Notes: generated by a model not told the origin, from the sequence alone. A stretch of DNA of 64,000 bases from Collinsella tanakaei (GCF_030373545.1 NZ_JAUDCO010000009.1:23818-87817); one strand, 5' to 3'; counted from the stretch's first letter, positions 51,017 to 60,075 are shown. Numbers and translations: made by a program.

Positions 51017-52258
51017 TTATGCGTGCGACCCGCCCAGATACCTCAGGACGCCCATGATTACCGCGCTCGCATCGTCCGCCGCCTCGTCAGCGCAACGGAG
51101 CACTTCCTCGTGGGCATTGCCCGCCAAACCGGCGCGATTGGTCACGATGGTCAGGCCGAACATCTCCATGCCCAGCGCATGCGCCATGATCGCCTCGCAC
51201 ACCGTGGACATGCCCACGTAGTCCGCGCCCAGAATCCCCAGCGCGCGGACCTCGGCGACCGTCTCATAGCTGGGCCCGAGCAGACCCGCGTACACGCCCT
51301 GCGCGAGCGCCACGCCCGCATCGTCGGCGGCGGCGCGGGCGAACTGCGAAAGGTAGCTCGAATATGCGCCCGCCATGGCCACGAATGGCTGCTCGATCTC
51401 GGCGGCGGCGACACATTCGGCGCTGGCGAGCGGATTGACGCCCGTCAGGTTGATCTGGTCGCTGATGATGCCGACCGTCCCGGGCTCGATTTTGTCGCCG
51501 ATGGCACCCGAAGCGCAGGTCAGGATGATGTCACGGCAGCCCAGCCGGTGGGCGTGGCGCACGAGCGACGTCACCTCGAGCGCCGAATACCCCTGATACA
51601 GGTGGACGCGACCCGGATAGACCACGACGGGCACACCCTCGATCGTTCCCACGAGCACCTCGAAGCGATGGCCCTCCACCGGAATGGCCTCGTCCGGGAA
51701 CCCGTCGATGTCCTCATAGGGAATCCTGCGCACCGCGCGCACGCGGTCGGCCAGGCCACCCAGGCCGCTTCCCAGCACGATGGCCACCGGATGCTCGAAG
51801 CTCGGCTCGCAGAACTCAACAAGACGCTCATCTACCACGGTGCAACCCCCTTGTCTCAAGGCATACGCCGCCACACCGTCACCGGGCACGAGACGGCCCG
51901 AAAACGTTCCGTCGTAGATCTGGCCGATGCCGCATGACGGGCTCTTCGCCTTCAGGATAGCAAGGGTCGCGCCCGCACGGTGCGCGATATCGACCGAGCG
52001 CGCCGCACCGTCCGCGTACGCACGTGTCACGTCGCTCCCATCGCGCGCGATCACGCGCTCGCCCACCCGCTCGGCAGGCGGACGCGGGCATGCAAGCCCG
52101 CCCAGCATCTCGGGGCATATCGGAGTGAGCGCACCTGATCCCCCTTGTGCGCGTAGCCGCTCGGCCAGGGCGATGCAGGCCTCATACGGCTTGGAGCCCC
52201 CGTCATAGCGACAAGGGGCTCCAAGCAAGCACGAACTCATGACCGCGCGCAGCGCCAT
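51017..52258 (-). CDS. fusion of DUF523 (TudS-like desulfidase) and purine nucleoside phosphorylase
   Basis: A 413-residue two-domain protein. Residues 1-150 are DUF523: SSCLLGAPCRYDGGSK (Cys10), CPEMLGGLACPRPPAE (Cys48), KAKSPSCGIGQIYDGTFSG (Cys109); these three cysteines match the 4Fe-4S ligands of the DUF523 enzyme TudS, a thiouracil desulfidase. Residues 156-413 are a trimeric-type purine nucleoside phosphorylase: IVLGSGLGGLADRV, YPGRVHLYQGYSALEVT, ISDQINLTGVNPL, GVYAGLLGPSYETVAEVRAL, GADYVGMSTVCEAIMA and IVTNRAG. The junction is in frame with no duplicated start. ATG at 52258 has a weak ribosome site and lies 17 nt after the preceding stop. Domain assignments are firm; a joint role in thiopurine nucleoside handling is inference. 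Confidence 0.88.
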   Translation of the reverse strand: MALRAVMSSCLLGAPCRYDGGSKPYEACIALAERLRAQGGSGALTPICPEMLGGLACPRPPAERVGERVIARDGSDVTRAYADGAARSVDIAHRAGATLAILKAKSPSCGIGQIYDGTFSGRLVPGDGVAAYALRQGGCTVVDERLVEFCEPSFEHPVAIVLGSGLGGLADRVRAVRRIPYEDIDGFPDEAIPVEGHRFEVLVGTIEGVPVVVYPGRVHLYQGYSALEVTSLVRHAHRLGCRDIILTCASGAIGDKIEPGTVGIISDQINLTGVNPLASAECVAAAEIEQPFVAMAGAYSSYLSQFARAAADDAGVALAQGVYAGLLGPSYETVAEVRALGILGADYVGMSTVCEAIMAHALGMEMFGLTIVTNRAGLAGNAHEEVLRCADEAADDASAVIMGVLRYLGGSHA

Positions 52259-52275
52259 GGCCGTCCGATTCCCGC

Positions 52276-53403
52276 CTACGCGAACAGGCCGTAGAGGTCG
52301 ATGTCGGCGTTGGCGAACAGGCCGTTTTGGAACTCGGCCCACATCGAGGTGTACTCGCCGCTCGCCTCCGCGTACTCCTGGTAGGCGGTGTAGTAGGCGG
52401 TCAGCGCCTGCTCGTAGCTCGCCGAATCGGCCGTAAAGTCGGTGTCCGACAGCACGGAGTAGAACGGGCCGTCCTGCGACGCCCATGTGCCGCTCTCGGC
52501 GTCCCACTCATCGCCGGCAAGACCGATGATGTAATCGGCGTACTCCTTGGAGCGCGTGGAGGTGTCGCCGTCCTCGGGCTCGACCGGCGCCTCGGGCATC
52601 GTCGCGTCGTTTTCGGGAACGACCTGCGTATACAGCTTCTGGAGCACGGTGTTCTCGCGCACGACCTCGCGGGCCTGATCCTCGGACAGCTGATAGCGAT
52701 CGGCCATCTCGGCGAAGTCGGACGTGCCGATCGACTGCTCGGCGTACTCGGCCATCTCGTCCTCCGTCGCCTCGATGCCGCGCGACTCGGCCTCGGCGAG
52801 CAGAATCTGGTTGCGCGCGTAGGCGACGGCGGAGTCGGCCGACGGCGTGGGATAGGTGCCGTCCTCCTGCTCGACCGCCTCGAGGCTGTACTGGGACTCG
52901 ATGACCTCGCGGGCCGTGATGTCGTGGGATGCGCCGTTGTACGTATACCGAGCGATCACGGTGTCCAGCTGATCGGCGGTCAGCGAACCGGAGTCGGCGC
53001 CGGCAGCGCCGCGGAACAGACCGCCCGAACCGACGAAGTAGCCCACGATCGCCGCGACCACGACGGCCACGACCGCAAGGACCGCGAACATGCCGCGCCG
53101 CGAGGTACCGGCGTCGGCCGTGGCGTCATCCTCTAAATCCTCATCGTCCTCGTCGAGCTCATCGTCCTCGCCGAGCGCGGCATCCGTGTCGTCCTCGTCG
53201 TCGGCAGCGCTCTTGGGTCCGAAGTGGCTGCCCGCACGGTCGGCAGACGGCTCGTCGGAGGCGGCGGCGATGTCCTCGGCGCTCTTGCCGGCGACCAAGT
53301 CGTAGTCGGTGGTCGGCAGATCGTCGGGCGCATCTCCGCTCTCAATGATCTCGATGCCGTCGATGACCTCGCGCTCTTCGTCTTTCTTCTGGATCAGGCT
53401 CAT
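52276..53403 (-). CDS. membrane-anchored protein with SurA-N-like extracytoplasmic region
   Basis: A 375-residue protein. Residues 1-100 are strongly acidic and low-complexity (DDEDDTDAALGEDDELDEDDED). One membrane helix follows (GMFAVLAVVAVVVAAIVGYFVG, about 104-127). The outside part (about 140-375) is helical, with SLTADQLDTVIARY, SAVAYARNQILLAEAESRGIEATEDEMAEYA and SEDQAREVVRENTVLQKLY, the pattern of SurA/trigger-factor-like chaperone domains; no parvulin domain is seen. ATG at 53403 follows AAGGAG. Function unproven; an exported-protein chaperone is a reasonable guess. Confidence 0.7.
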   Translation of the reverse strand: MSLIQKKDEEREVIDGIEIIESGDAPDDLPTTDYDLVAGKSAEDIAAASDEPSADRAGSHFGPKSAADDEDDTDAALGEDDELDEDDEDLEDDATADAGTSRRGMFAVLAVVAVVVAAIVGYFVGSGGLFRGAAGADSGSLTADQLDTVIARYTYNGASHDITAREVIESQYSLEAVEQEDGTYPTPSADSAVAYARNQILLAEAESRGIEATEDEMAEYAEQSIGTSDFAEMADRYQLSEDQAREVVRENTVLQKLYTQVVPENDATMPEAPVEPEDGDTSTRSKEYADYIIGLAGDEWDAESGTWASQDGPFYSVLSDTDFTADSASYEQALTAYYTAYQEYAEASGEYTSMWAEFQNGLFANADIDLYGLFA

Positions 53404-53476
53404 GTGTCGTTGGCTCCTTGTCCTGGGCGTGACATAACAGGCGGGCCCGCAGGCCCGCTCAAGCGTCGCGCGAACG

Positions 53477-54172
53477 CTACTCCTCGTCGTCGAGGTCGTC
53501 GTTTTTCGAGACGGCGCGGGCGCGCTTCTGCGGATGGTCGAGCTTGAAGCGCTTGACCAGTATGTTGTAGATCTCGGCGGAGCGCGCCTTCAGGTAGCTG
53601 CCCTTGCCGTTCTCGGCATCAAACTGAAGCCTGCCCGCGAGCTCGCCCGCAACGCCGCCCTCGATCTTGCCGTTGGCAAAATCATGCAGGTAGCCGAGCA
53701 TGTCGCGATACTCAAGATCACCGTGGTAGCACTGGATGGCCTCATCAAGGATCGGCCAAACCTTCTTGGAGCGCCCGCGCTCGGTCGCGCCCCAGCAGCA
53801 CAGCAGGCGGAACGCCGACAGGCGCAAGGTGGCCGAAAGCTCGTCGAACAGGGCCGCCTCGGCGCCCTCGTAGGCCCCTCCGATCTCCTTGGCGTGATCG
53901 GGGACCATGATGGACAGGGCGTCCAGGATCTCCCAGCGCGTCTGCGCCTCGGGACGGTAGAGCGCGTCGATCAGGTCGGGCAGATAGGGCGTGAGCAGCT
54001 CGGGTTCGCGCTGCGCAACCAGGTTCACGACACGCGCGGCGAGCTGGCGCTTGCGGCGGCCGTTTCCCGACAGGTCATCGATCAGCGAGGCGAGCGCGTC
54101 CTGATCGTGCTCGACGCTGCTGAGACGCTCGGCCTCCTCGGCGCTCAGTTCTTCCCGTAGTTCCTCTGCCAT
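53477..54172 (-). CDS. helical, HEAT-like hypothetical protein
   Basis: A 231-residue soluble protein made mainly of helices with HEAT-like periodicity (RRKRQLAARVVNLVAQREPELLTPYLPDLIDALYRPEAQTRWEILDAL). No catalytic motif. The tail is basic then acidic (KRARAVSKNDDLDDEE). It starts 6 nt after the stop of the preceding membrane-protein gene, so it is co-transcribed. No function assigned. Confidence 0.7.
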   Translation of the reverse strand: MAEELREELSAEEAERLSSVEHDQDALASLIDDLSGNGRRKRQLAARVVNLVAQREPELLTPYLPDLIDALYRPEAQTRWEILDALSIMVPDHAKEIGGAYEGAEAALFDELSATLRLSAFRLLCCWGATERGRSKKVWPILDEAIQCYHGDLEYRDMLGYLHDFANGKIEGGVAGELAGRLQFDAENGKGSYLKARSAEIYNILVKRFKLDHPQKRARAVSKNDDLDDEE

Positions 54173-54178
54173 ATCCTG

Positions 54179-54610
54179 TTACCTCGCATTCTTTGCGTTA
54201 TCGTCCCCGCGGGCAGCATCGTCGGACACCGAGATCAGATCCGGGGCAGCCCCACCTTCGCGCTTGCGGCGGCGACGGCGCTTGCCGGCACCGCTCTCGG
54301 CGGCCTCGCGATGCGCGCGATTGATGTTATAGAAACGGTCGAGCACGCGCCAGGGGCCGCTCGATTCGCCGAACCCCATCTTAAGGCCCGCGATGCAGCC
54401 GGCAAGCAGGCCGATGATCGCCCCGTAGAGCAGCGGCAGCCCCGCGAGCACGAAGCTCAGCAGAACCGTGACGATCACCGCGCCGGCGTTCAGCTTCCAG
54501 TAATCCGCCGTGCTCGTCGCCCGCTCGCCCAGGGTGCTGCCGACGGAGAACCCGACATACAGCCCAAACAGGAGCAAAAGCAACGCGCAGACGAAGAAAG
54601 CGACCTCCAT
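54179..54610 (-). CDS. small membrane protein of unknown function
   Basis: A 143-residue protein with about three hydrophobic segments (VAFFVCALLLLLFGLYVGF, AVIVTVLLSFVLAGLPL, LYGAIIGLLAGCIAGLKMGF) and a very basic cytoplasmic tail (GKRRRRRKREGG). It starts 3 nt after the dehydrogenase stop codon and is followed closely by the HEAT-like gene. No family recognised. Confidence 0.7.
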   Translation of the reverse strand: MEVAFFVCALLLLLFGLYVGFSVGSTLGERATSTADYWKLNAGAVIVTVLLSFVLAGLPLLYGAIIGLLAGCIAGLKMGFGESSGPWRVLDRFYNINRAHREAAESGAGKRRRRRKREGGAAPDLISVSDDAARGDDNAKNAR

Positions 54611-54613
54611 CGG

Positions 54614-55702
54614 CTACTCCGCGTGGTGATGGCCGCAGGTGCACTCATGGTCGCCATGCTCGTGGCCATGGCCGTGACCGCCGCAGCACTCGTGGTCATG
54701 GTCGTGGTCGTGACCGCAGCCGCACTCATGGTCGTGACCGTGGTCGTGACCGCAGCCGCACTCGTCATCGTGCTCGTGCGCGGCGGTGTACAGCGACCAG
54801 TCCAGACCTGCGGCGACCGCCTCGGCCTCCTCCTGGTACAGCAGGGTGATGGCCTGGGTTCCCAGGTTTCCGCCACCGATCGCCTCGAGCATGTCGTACA
54901 GGGTAAAGGCCGTGTCCGCGCCGGGCAGGGCGATCTCCTTCTCCTCGGCGACCTGCAGCGCAAGCCCGATGTCCTTCAGGAAGTGCTTGACCATGAAGCC
55001 GGGCTTCCAGTCGCCGTCGAGCGCCTTCGGGGCGAGCTGCTCCATGGCGCCCGAGGCGCCGGTGCCGCCGAGGATCATCTCGCGCGTCAGCGCAAGATCC
55101 AGGTCGGACTGCTGGGCAAACGAGAGCGCGTCGGCCATGCCCACCATGGAGGCGGACAGCGCGACCTGGTTGGCGAGCTTGGCCGCCTGGCCCTTGCCCG
55201 CGCCGCCGAAGCAGAAGATCTTGGACGAGAAGGACTCGAGGATGGGACGAACCGGGGCGATGTCGGCCTCGGTCGCGCCGACGATGAGCGTCAGCGTGCC
55301 GGCGATGGCGCCCGCCTCACCGCCCGTGACCGGGCAGTCAAACGCGTGCTTGCCCATGGTCTCGGCCGCCTCGGAGATGTCGCGCGCGAGCTCGGGCGAG
55401 CTCGTGGTGAGGTCGATGAGATGAGCACCGGGCTTGGCGGTCTGCAGCAAGCCGTCGCCCGCCAGGTAGATCTCCTCGACATCCGTGGGGAAGCCGACCA
55501 TGGTGAATACCACGTCGGCGTCGGCAGCGGCCTCCTTGGGGCTTGCGGCCCAGTGCGCGCCGCGCGCGACGAGGTCGTCGGTCTTGGACTTGGTGCGGTT
55601 GTAGACGGTCACGTCGTAACCGGCGTCCATGATGTGGCCGGCGATGGGCGCGCCCATGATGCCGGTGCCGATGAATGCGACTTTCTGCTTGCTGTCTGCC
55701 AT
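54614..55702 (-). CDS. beta-hydroxyacid dehydrogenase family enzyme with His/Cys-rich tail
   Basis: A 362-residue NAD(P)-dependent enzyme of the GarR/3-hydroxyisobutyrate dehydrogenase family. Cofactor motif FIGTGIMGAPIAGHIMDAGY, substrate motif DCPVTGGEAGAIAGTLTL, catalytic lysine segment GAGKGQAAKLANQ. The family usually ends near residue 295-310; here a tail of about 50 residues is built of HDH, HEC and CGCGHDH units, presumably binding nickel, zinc or other soft metals. ATG at 55702 follows GAGGAG by about 9 nt. It leads a run of five co-directional genes. Substrate unknown. Confidence 0.9.
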   Translation of the reverse strand: MADSKQKVAFIGTGIMGAPIAGHIMDAGYDVTVYNRTKSKTDDLVARGAHWAASPKEAAADADVVFTMVGFPTDVEEIYLAGDGLLQTAKPGAHLIDLTTSSPELARDISEAAETMGKHAFDCPVTGGEAGAIAGTLTLIVGATEADIAPVRPILESFSSKIFCFGGAGKGQAAKLANQVALSASMVGMADALSFAQQSDLDLALTREMILGGTGASGAMEQLAPKALDGDWKPGFMVKHFLKDIGLALQVAEEKEIALPGADTAFTLYDMLEAIGGGNLGTQAITLLYQEEAEAVAAGLDWSLYTAAHEHDDECGCGHDHGHDHECGCGHDHDHDHECCGGHGHGHEHGDHECTCGHHHAE

Positions 55703-55803
55703 GTCATGCACTCCTCAGGATAGTTCGTTCAACAGCGCGGGACGAAAACGGTATGCGACCCGTCGCGGCTCCGTCCCACGCGGACCGTGACGGTCGGCGG
55801 ACA

Positions 55804-56769
55804 TTAGCCCTCCGAGGAGCCGCGCACCTTCTTGGCGATGCGGTCGGTCAGCGAGATCTTCTCCGCACGGTTGCGGCCCCAGAAGATCAGCGCAACCATG
55901 CCCGGTCCGACGTGCGCGCCGATGGTGGGTCCCACCGCGCCGCGGATGATCGTCACGTTGGCGCAGCCCTCCTCCTTGCGCACCGCGGCCTCCACCCAGT
56001 CGGCATCCTTCTCGGCGTCCGCCGAGACGATCGTCATGGGCATGGTGGGGTCGAGCACGTAGTTTTCCTTGAAGGATTTGATGAGCGACTTGAGCGCCTT
56101 CTTGCGACCGCGGTTGACGCCGATCAGCGACAGCGAGCCCGCCAGGTCAAACGACAGCTCGGGCTTGATGTCGAGCTTGGACGAGAGCTGCGCCGCCGCA
56201 GGAGGGATGCGCCCGCCCGCCGCGAGCGAATCTAGGCTGTCCAGGGTAAAGTAGCCGTGAACGTAGGTCTTGGCCTCGTCGGCCCACGCCGCGAGCTGCT
56301 TGGCCGAAAGACCGGCCGCGCGCTGGCGGACCGCCTCGAGCGCGAGGAGCTCGCCGCATGCGCAGGGCAGCGCGTTGTCGACCACGTAGAGCTCAAAGTC
56401 GGGATACTGCGCGCGCACCTGCTCGGACGCGGTGACCGCAGAATCGTAGCTGCTGGAGAGCGCCGAGGTGAAGCACAGGTAGACCGTCGGCGTTCCCTCC
56501 TCGGCGCACTGGGTGAAGTACTCCAGGTAGCGGCCGATCGAGATGGCGGACGTGGACGCCTTCACACCGGAGCGGATCTGGTCGTAGAACTCCGCGGGCG
56601 TGATGGAGGTCCAGATGTCATCGGTGTGCTCGACCCCGTCCAGGATGTAGGGGAACCCGAGGATATCGACGTCGAGCGACGCGGCAATCTCGGGCGTCAG
56701 GTCGGCACAGGTGTCGACAACGATCCTGCACCTGTGTGCATGCCCGGATCCGGATGTGGTGTTGCTCAT
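55804..56769 (-). CDS. DegV-family fatty-acid-binding protein
   Basis: A 321-residue DegV/FakB-type protein (RIVVDTCADLTPEIA, DILGFPYILDG, ASTSAISIGRYLEYF, CFTSALSSSYDSAV, GRIPPAA, IGAHVGPGMVALIFWG). FakB proteins hold a fatty acid while FakA phosphorylates it; FakA is not in this window. ATG at 56769 follows GAAAGGGC. Its terminator lies upstream of hpf, so the two are separate units. Confidence 0.92.
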   Translation of the reverse strand: MSNTTSGSGHAHRCRIVVDTCADLTPEIAASLDVDILGFPYILDGVEHTDDIWTSITPAEFYDQIRSGVKASTSAISIGRYLEYFTQCAEEGTPTVYLCFTSALSSSYDSAVTASEQVRAQYPDFELYVVDNALPCACGELLALEAVRQRAAGLSAKQLAAWADEAKTYVHGYFTLDSLDSLAAGGRIPPAAAQLSSKLDIKPELSFDLAGSLSLIGVNRGRKKALKSLIKSFKENYVLDPTMPMTIVSADAEKDADWVEAAVRKEEGCANVTIIRGAVGPTIGAHVGPGMVALIFWGRNRAEKISLTDRIAKKVRGSSEG

Positions 56770-56824
56770 GTATGCCCTTTCGACAGACGCGTGGGGCCCA
56801 GGCGCCACGCGCCCGCCCCGTCAA

Positions 56825-56860
56825 CAAAGAAGCGGCCATCCCGCATGGGACGGCCGCTTC
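56825..56860 (-). terminator. terminator of hpf
   Basis: GAAGCGGCC/GGCCGCTTC arms (56829-56837, 56852-56860) followed by TTTG on the minus strand. It lies 26 nt beyond the hpf stop codon and before the degV start. Confidence 0.7.
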
Positions 56861-56885
56861 GTGGCCTCATGCTCAAGCAAGCATT

Positions 56886-57470
56886 TTACCCGTCAATATC
56901 CTCAATCTTGGGCTTGATGATGCCGTATCCACCATTCTTACGGTGATACACCACATTGATCAGACCGGTGGTGGCGTTTTCGAAGACGTAGAAGTCGTGA
57001 CCCAGCAGATCGGTCTGGACGAGCGCCTGCTCCTCGGTCATCGGAGTGATCTCGATGACCTTCTCGCGCACGAGCTGATCGTCCTCCTCCTCGGGGATGA
57101 GCAGATCGGCGAGATCCTCGACGGGCTCATACGGCGTGACGTCGGCAGCGGACGGGCCCTGCTGGCGATTGTCGACGACCTTGGTCTTGAACTTGCGCAG
57201 CTGGCGCGTCACCTTGTCGGACGAGGCGTCGATGGCGGCGTACATGTCGGCGCCGTGCTCGGCGACGCGGATGACCGAGCCGCGGGCGCGAACCGTGATC
57301 TCGACGATAGCGGGATTGGGATTCGAGGGGTTCTTCTCATAACGTAAAACGACGTCGACGGTCATGGGTTCTATGTCGAACACCTTGCAGGCATCGCCGA
57401 CCTTCTCTTCCACGCGCGCACGCAGAGCATCGGTAACTGTGGTCTTCCGCCCAGAAACCTTGATATCCAT
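56886..57470 (-). CDS. hpf: long-form ribosome hibernation promoting factor
   Basis: A 194-residue protein with the N-terminal ribosome-binding domain (DIKVSGRKTTVTDALRARVEEKV, DMYAAIDASSDKVTRQLRKFKTK), a flexible linker, and the C-terminal dimerisation domain (QALVQTDLLGHDFYVFENATTGLINVVYHRKNGGYGII). The long form drives 100S ribosome dimers in stationary phase. ATG at 57470 follows AAAAGGAGCCACGT. Confidence 0.95.
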   Translation of the reverse strand: MDIKVSGRKTTVTDALRARVEEKVGDACKVFDIEPMTVDVVLRYEKNPSNPNPAIVEITVRARGSVIRVAEHGADMYAAIDASSDKVTRQLRKFKTKVVDNRQQGPSAADVTPYEPVEDLADLLIPEEEDDQLVREKVIEITPMTEEQALVQTDLLGHDFYVFENATTGLINVVYHRKNGGYGIIKPKIEDIDG

Positions 57471-57590
57471 ACGTGGCTCCTTTTCTATCCGGGAACAGGA
57501 CGTATCAGTGTTGTACCCACAAATGTTCGCGGGGCAAACGACAAACCTCCCATCCCCGTTGACGAAACGGACAGGGCCGGATACCGATAC

Positions 57591-57629
57591 GTGCCGCCCA
57601 CGCCCGATGTTTTCGGGTATGGGCGGCAC
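57591..57629. terminator. hairpin after the solute-binding lipoprotein gene
   Basis: GTGCCGCCCA/TGGGCGGCAC arms (57591-57600, 57620-57629) around a loop. No U tract follows on the minus strand, so termination is uncertain. Confidence 0.5.
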
Positions 57630-57673
57630 GCATATGGTCGTATCTGCGGTTGCGTGAAAGCGGCTGCGGAACC

Positions 57674-58636
57674 CTAGCCGTCGAACTCGTTGATGCCGGA
57701 GAGGTCGAGCTCGTCGTCGGCCTTCGGCGCATCGGCGACATCCTGCTGCTCGTCGTCCTCGTCGGCCTTGATGGTCACGCCGGACAGCAGTGTGTCGGAA
57801 AGCGACAGGGGAAGCGACCCGTACCAAGAGGCATGGACCGCCGCGAGCGTGCCGTCCGCGGAGATGGAGTCGAACGCCGCGCCCACCTGCTGGGCGAGCT
57901 CGCTGTTCGAGGAGAGCGTCGCGACGCCCGTCACCGTGGTCGCGTCGAGCGTGCCGGCGAAGGCGATGTTGTCATAGGTGCGCGCAAGGTAGGAGCCGGC
58001 CGTGGCGTCGCAGGCCACGCAGTCGGCGCGACCGGCCGCCAGCGCCTCGAAGCACTCGTTGACATCGCTGCAGACGAGCTGCTCGGCGGTGGAGCCCGCC
58101 TTGTTGAGCGCATCCTGGGCAGCCGAGCCCTCCTGCACGGCGACGGTCTTGCCCTCAAGGGCCGTCAGGGCCGGGGTGGGCATGCTGCCCTCCACGGCAA
58201 ACAGGGCGGGAGCGTTTTCGAGGCAGCTTCCGAACACCGTGATCTCGTCGGTCGCCTCGGAACCCGACGCGCCGATGAAGATGTCGGCGGCGCCCTCACC
58301 GACCGACGCAGACGCCGAAGCCGCGTCGACAAACGTGATGTGCAGGCCGAGGTTGTCGGCAAGCGCACGGGCGACGTCGGCGTAGTAGCCGGTCGTGCGT
58401 CCTTCCTGGTCGACCATGCCCTGGGGCGCGGCGCCCGTGGTGTCGAGCGCGACGGTGAGCGTGCCCTCCTGGATCAGCGCGCTCGCGTCGACCAAGGGGG
58501 TCTGCGGCTGCTGCTCGACCTCGGCGCGCGTGGGCGTCATAAGCGAGCATCCGCAGGCGCACAGCGCCAAGGCCAGCGCCGCCACGGCAGTCATCATCCG
58601 CTTCGCGATCCCTGTGAGCGCAGCGTCCATGTCCAT
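57674..58636 (-). CDS. family 3 solute-binding lipoprotein
   Basis: A 320-residue exported lipoprotein. The signal peptide (MMTAVAALALALCACGCSLM) ends in an unusual Cys-rich lipobox. The mature part is a type 3 periplasmic-binding fold (GTLTVALDTTGAAPQGMVDQEGRTTGYYADVARALADNLG, FVDAASASASVGEGAADIFIGAS, KTVAVQEGSAAQDAL). No permease or ATPase lies nearby. The C-terminal 35 residues are acidic. Several ATGs are close together; 58636 is a compromise, and 58630 or 58645 are possible. Ligand unknown. Confidence 0.85.
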   Translation of the reverse strand: MDMDAALTGIAKRMMTAVAALALALCACGCSLMTPTRAEVEQQPQTPLVDASALIQEGTLTVALDTTGAAPQGMVDQEGRTTGYYADVARALADNLGLHITFVDAASASASVGEGAADIFIGASGSEATDEITVFGSCLENAPALFAVEGSMPTPALTALEGKTVAVQEGSAAQDALNKAGSTAEQLVCSDVNECFEALAAGRADCVACDATAGSYLARTYDNIAFAGTLDATTVTGVATLSSNSELAQQVGAAFDSISADGTLAAVHASWYGSLPLSLSDTLLSGVTIKADEDDEQQDVADAPKADDELDLSGINEFDG

Positions 58637-59183
58637 CGTCTCCATCCCCCGACGCGCGAAGGCGGATAGGGCCGCCGTCGCACCATGCGTTCCGTATCGA
58701 TGTTCCCCCCAGCTGACCTGGTCTTTGACCCCACACCTGCGCACCGGGGCGTTTGCTCGGACGGCCGCAGCCACCCTCACGACTGACCCGCTCGCCCGCG
58801 GGGCGCGGTTCGCCCCAAATGATGTAGAACGGACGGTGCGGCTTACCTCTAGGACGCGCCATGATCGCGCCGCGCGCACGCGGTCGCTTACGTGGATCCC
58901 TTCGGCCGCGTCTGCCTTGGACTGAGGAGGGCATCGGCGCCTTGGCGGCGCGCCCTCCCGCAACCACAGCCTGGCGGGAACGACGGCATTATAGCAGGTC
59001 GCAAAAAGCTTGTGCAGCTCAGCACCCATACGCCACGAAGGGGGTCAAAAGAAGGCACGGAAAGGGAACACGGGAAGGATGCCGACAGGATGCGCCGCGC
59101 CGTCACGGTGCGAGCGGTGCCACGCCGCCGTCCGCCGGCATGGCGACGCGGCATGCCCCCTGCCGCGCTGCCGAACGGGGCGC
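58637..59183. other. gene-free region upstream of the binding-protein gene
   Basis: About 550 bases with no supported gene. Two short GGGGTCAAA motifs (near 58725 on the minus strand and 59042 on the plus strand) and a hairpin GAGGGC-GCGCC/GGCGC-GCCCTC (58926-58956) are seen. Confidence 0.4.
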
Positions 59184-60041
59184 CTAGCCCCAGACGCGGG
59201 CGAGCACGAGGGCGTCCACGCGCGCGGCGCCGGCATGAAGCAGCGAGCGGGCCGCGGCGTCGAGCGTGGAGCCGGTCGTCATGACGTCGTCCACCAGCAC
59301 GACGCGAAGGCCGCGCACGCTGCGCACCACGTCAAACGATCCGCGCGCGCCCGCCTGGCGGCCTGCACGGCCGAGCAGGCGCTGGTCCGTCCGCCCGCGC
59401 TTGGCGAGCGCATCGGCAAGCTCGAGCCCGGCCATGTCCGCCAACGGGCGGGCGATAGCCTCCATGTGGTCGAACCCGCGCCGACGGTAGGCTGCGGCGG
59501 TCGCGGGCACAAATACGAGGACGTCGGCGGCGGACGCAAGGCCGCCGTAGCGCGCCGGAGCCACCCGCTCGGCGTGCTCGACCGTGTCGGCGAGCATCTC
59601 GGCGAACAGGGGCGCCAAGCGCCGCTCGCCGGCATCCTTATAGGCGCGTACGATCCGGGGCAGCGGCTCCTCGAAGGTCGCGGTGGCCAAGCAGCGCTCG
59701 AACGCGAACGGCCGGGGCGGGGCGGCATCCGACTCGTCGCCTCCCCCTGCCAGCCCCGACGCGCACTCCGTGCACACGAGGTCGCCAAAGGGCGCACCGC
59801 AGCCCAAGCAGCTGCGGCGCGGATCGATCAGCGCAAGCGCGTGCAGGCAGTCCGCGCAGATGAGCTCGCCCGGCCGCTCGCAACCCGCGCAGCGCGTGGG
59901 GGCCACGGCCTCGAGCGCCGCGGCGCGCAGGCGCTCGAGCAGCCGGCCTGCCGACGCCACGTCCCGGCTCGGTGCCCGTGAGCCGCATGGGCCCCCATCG
60001 CCCGCGGATGACCCGAATCCGACAACATTCCGACACGCCAT
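59184..60041 (-). CDS. comF: ComF-family phosphoribosyltransferase-like protein
   Basis: A 285-residue protein needed for DNA uptake in competent relatives. Two zinc-finger-like Cys pairs (CAGCERPGELICADC, CLGCGAPFGDLVCTEC) are followed by the type I PRT domain: VPATAAAYRRRGFDHMEAIARPLA and the PRPP loop VVLVDDVMTTGST. The N-terminal 35 residues are an Ala/Arg-rich extra. ATG at 60041 follows GGGGGAGGG, which is itself buried in a hairpin. Downstream of ricT on the same strand. Confidence 0.93.
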   Translation of the reverse strand: MACRNVVGFGSSAGDGGPCGSRAPSRDVASAGRLLERLRAAALEAVAPTRCAGCERPGELICADCLHALALIDPRRSCLGCGAPFGDLVCTECASGLAGGGDESDAAPPRPFAFERCLATATFEEPLPRIVRAYKDAGERRLAPLFAEMLADTVEHAERVAPARYGGLASAADVLVFVPATAAAYRRRGFDHMEAIARPLADMAGLELADALAKRGRTDQRLLGRAGRQAGARGSFDVVRSVRGLRVVLVDDVMTTGSTLDAAARSLLHAGAARVDALVLARVWG

Positions 60042-60047
60042 GAAAAT

Positions 60048-60075
60048 GCCCTCCCCCGCAAAGACGGGGAAGGGC
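60048..60075 (-). promoter_or_regulatory. hairpin that encloses the comF ribosome site
   Basis: GCCCTTCCCCG/CGGGG-GAGGGC arms on the minus strand, followed by ATTTTC and the ATG. The right arm is the Shine-Dalgarno sequence. It can be read as a weak ricT terminator or as an element sequestering the comF ribosome site. Confidence 0.55.
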
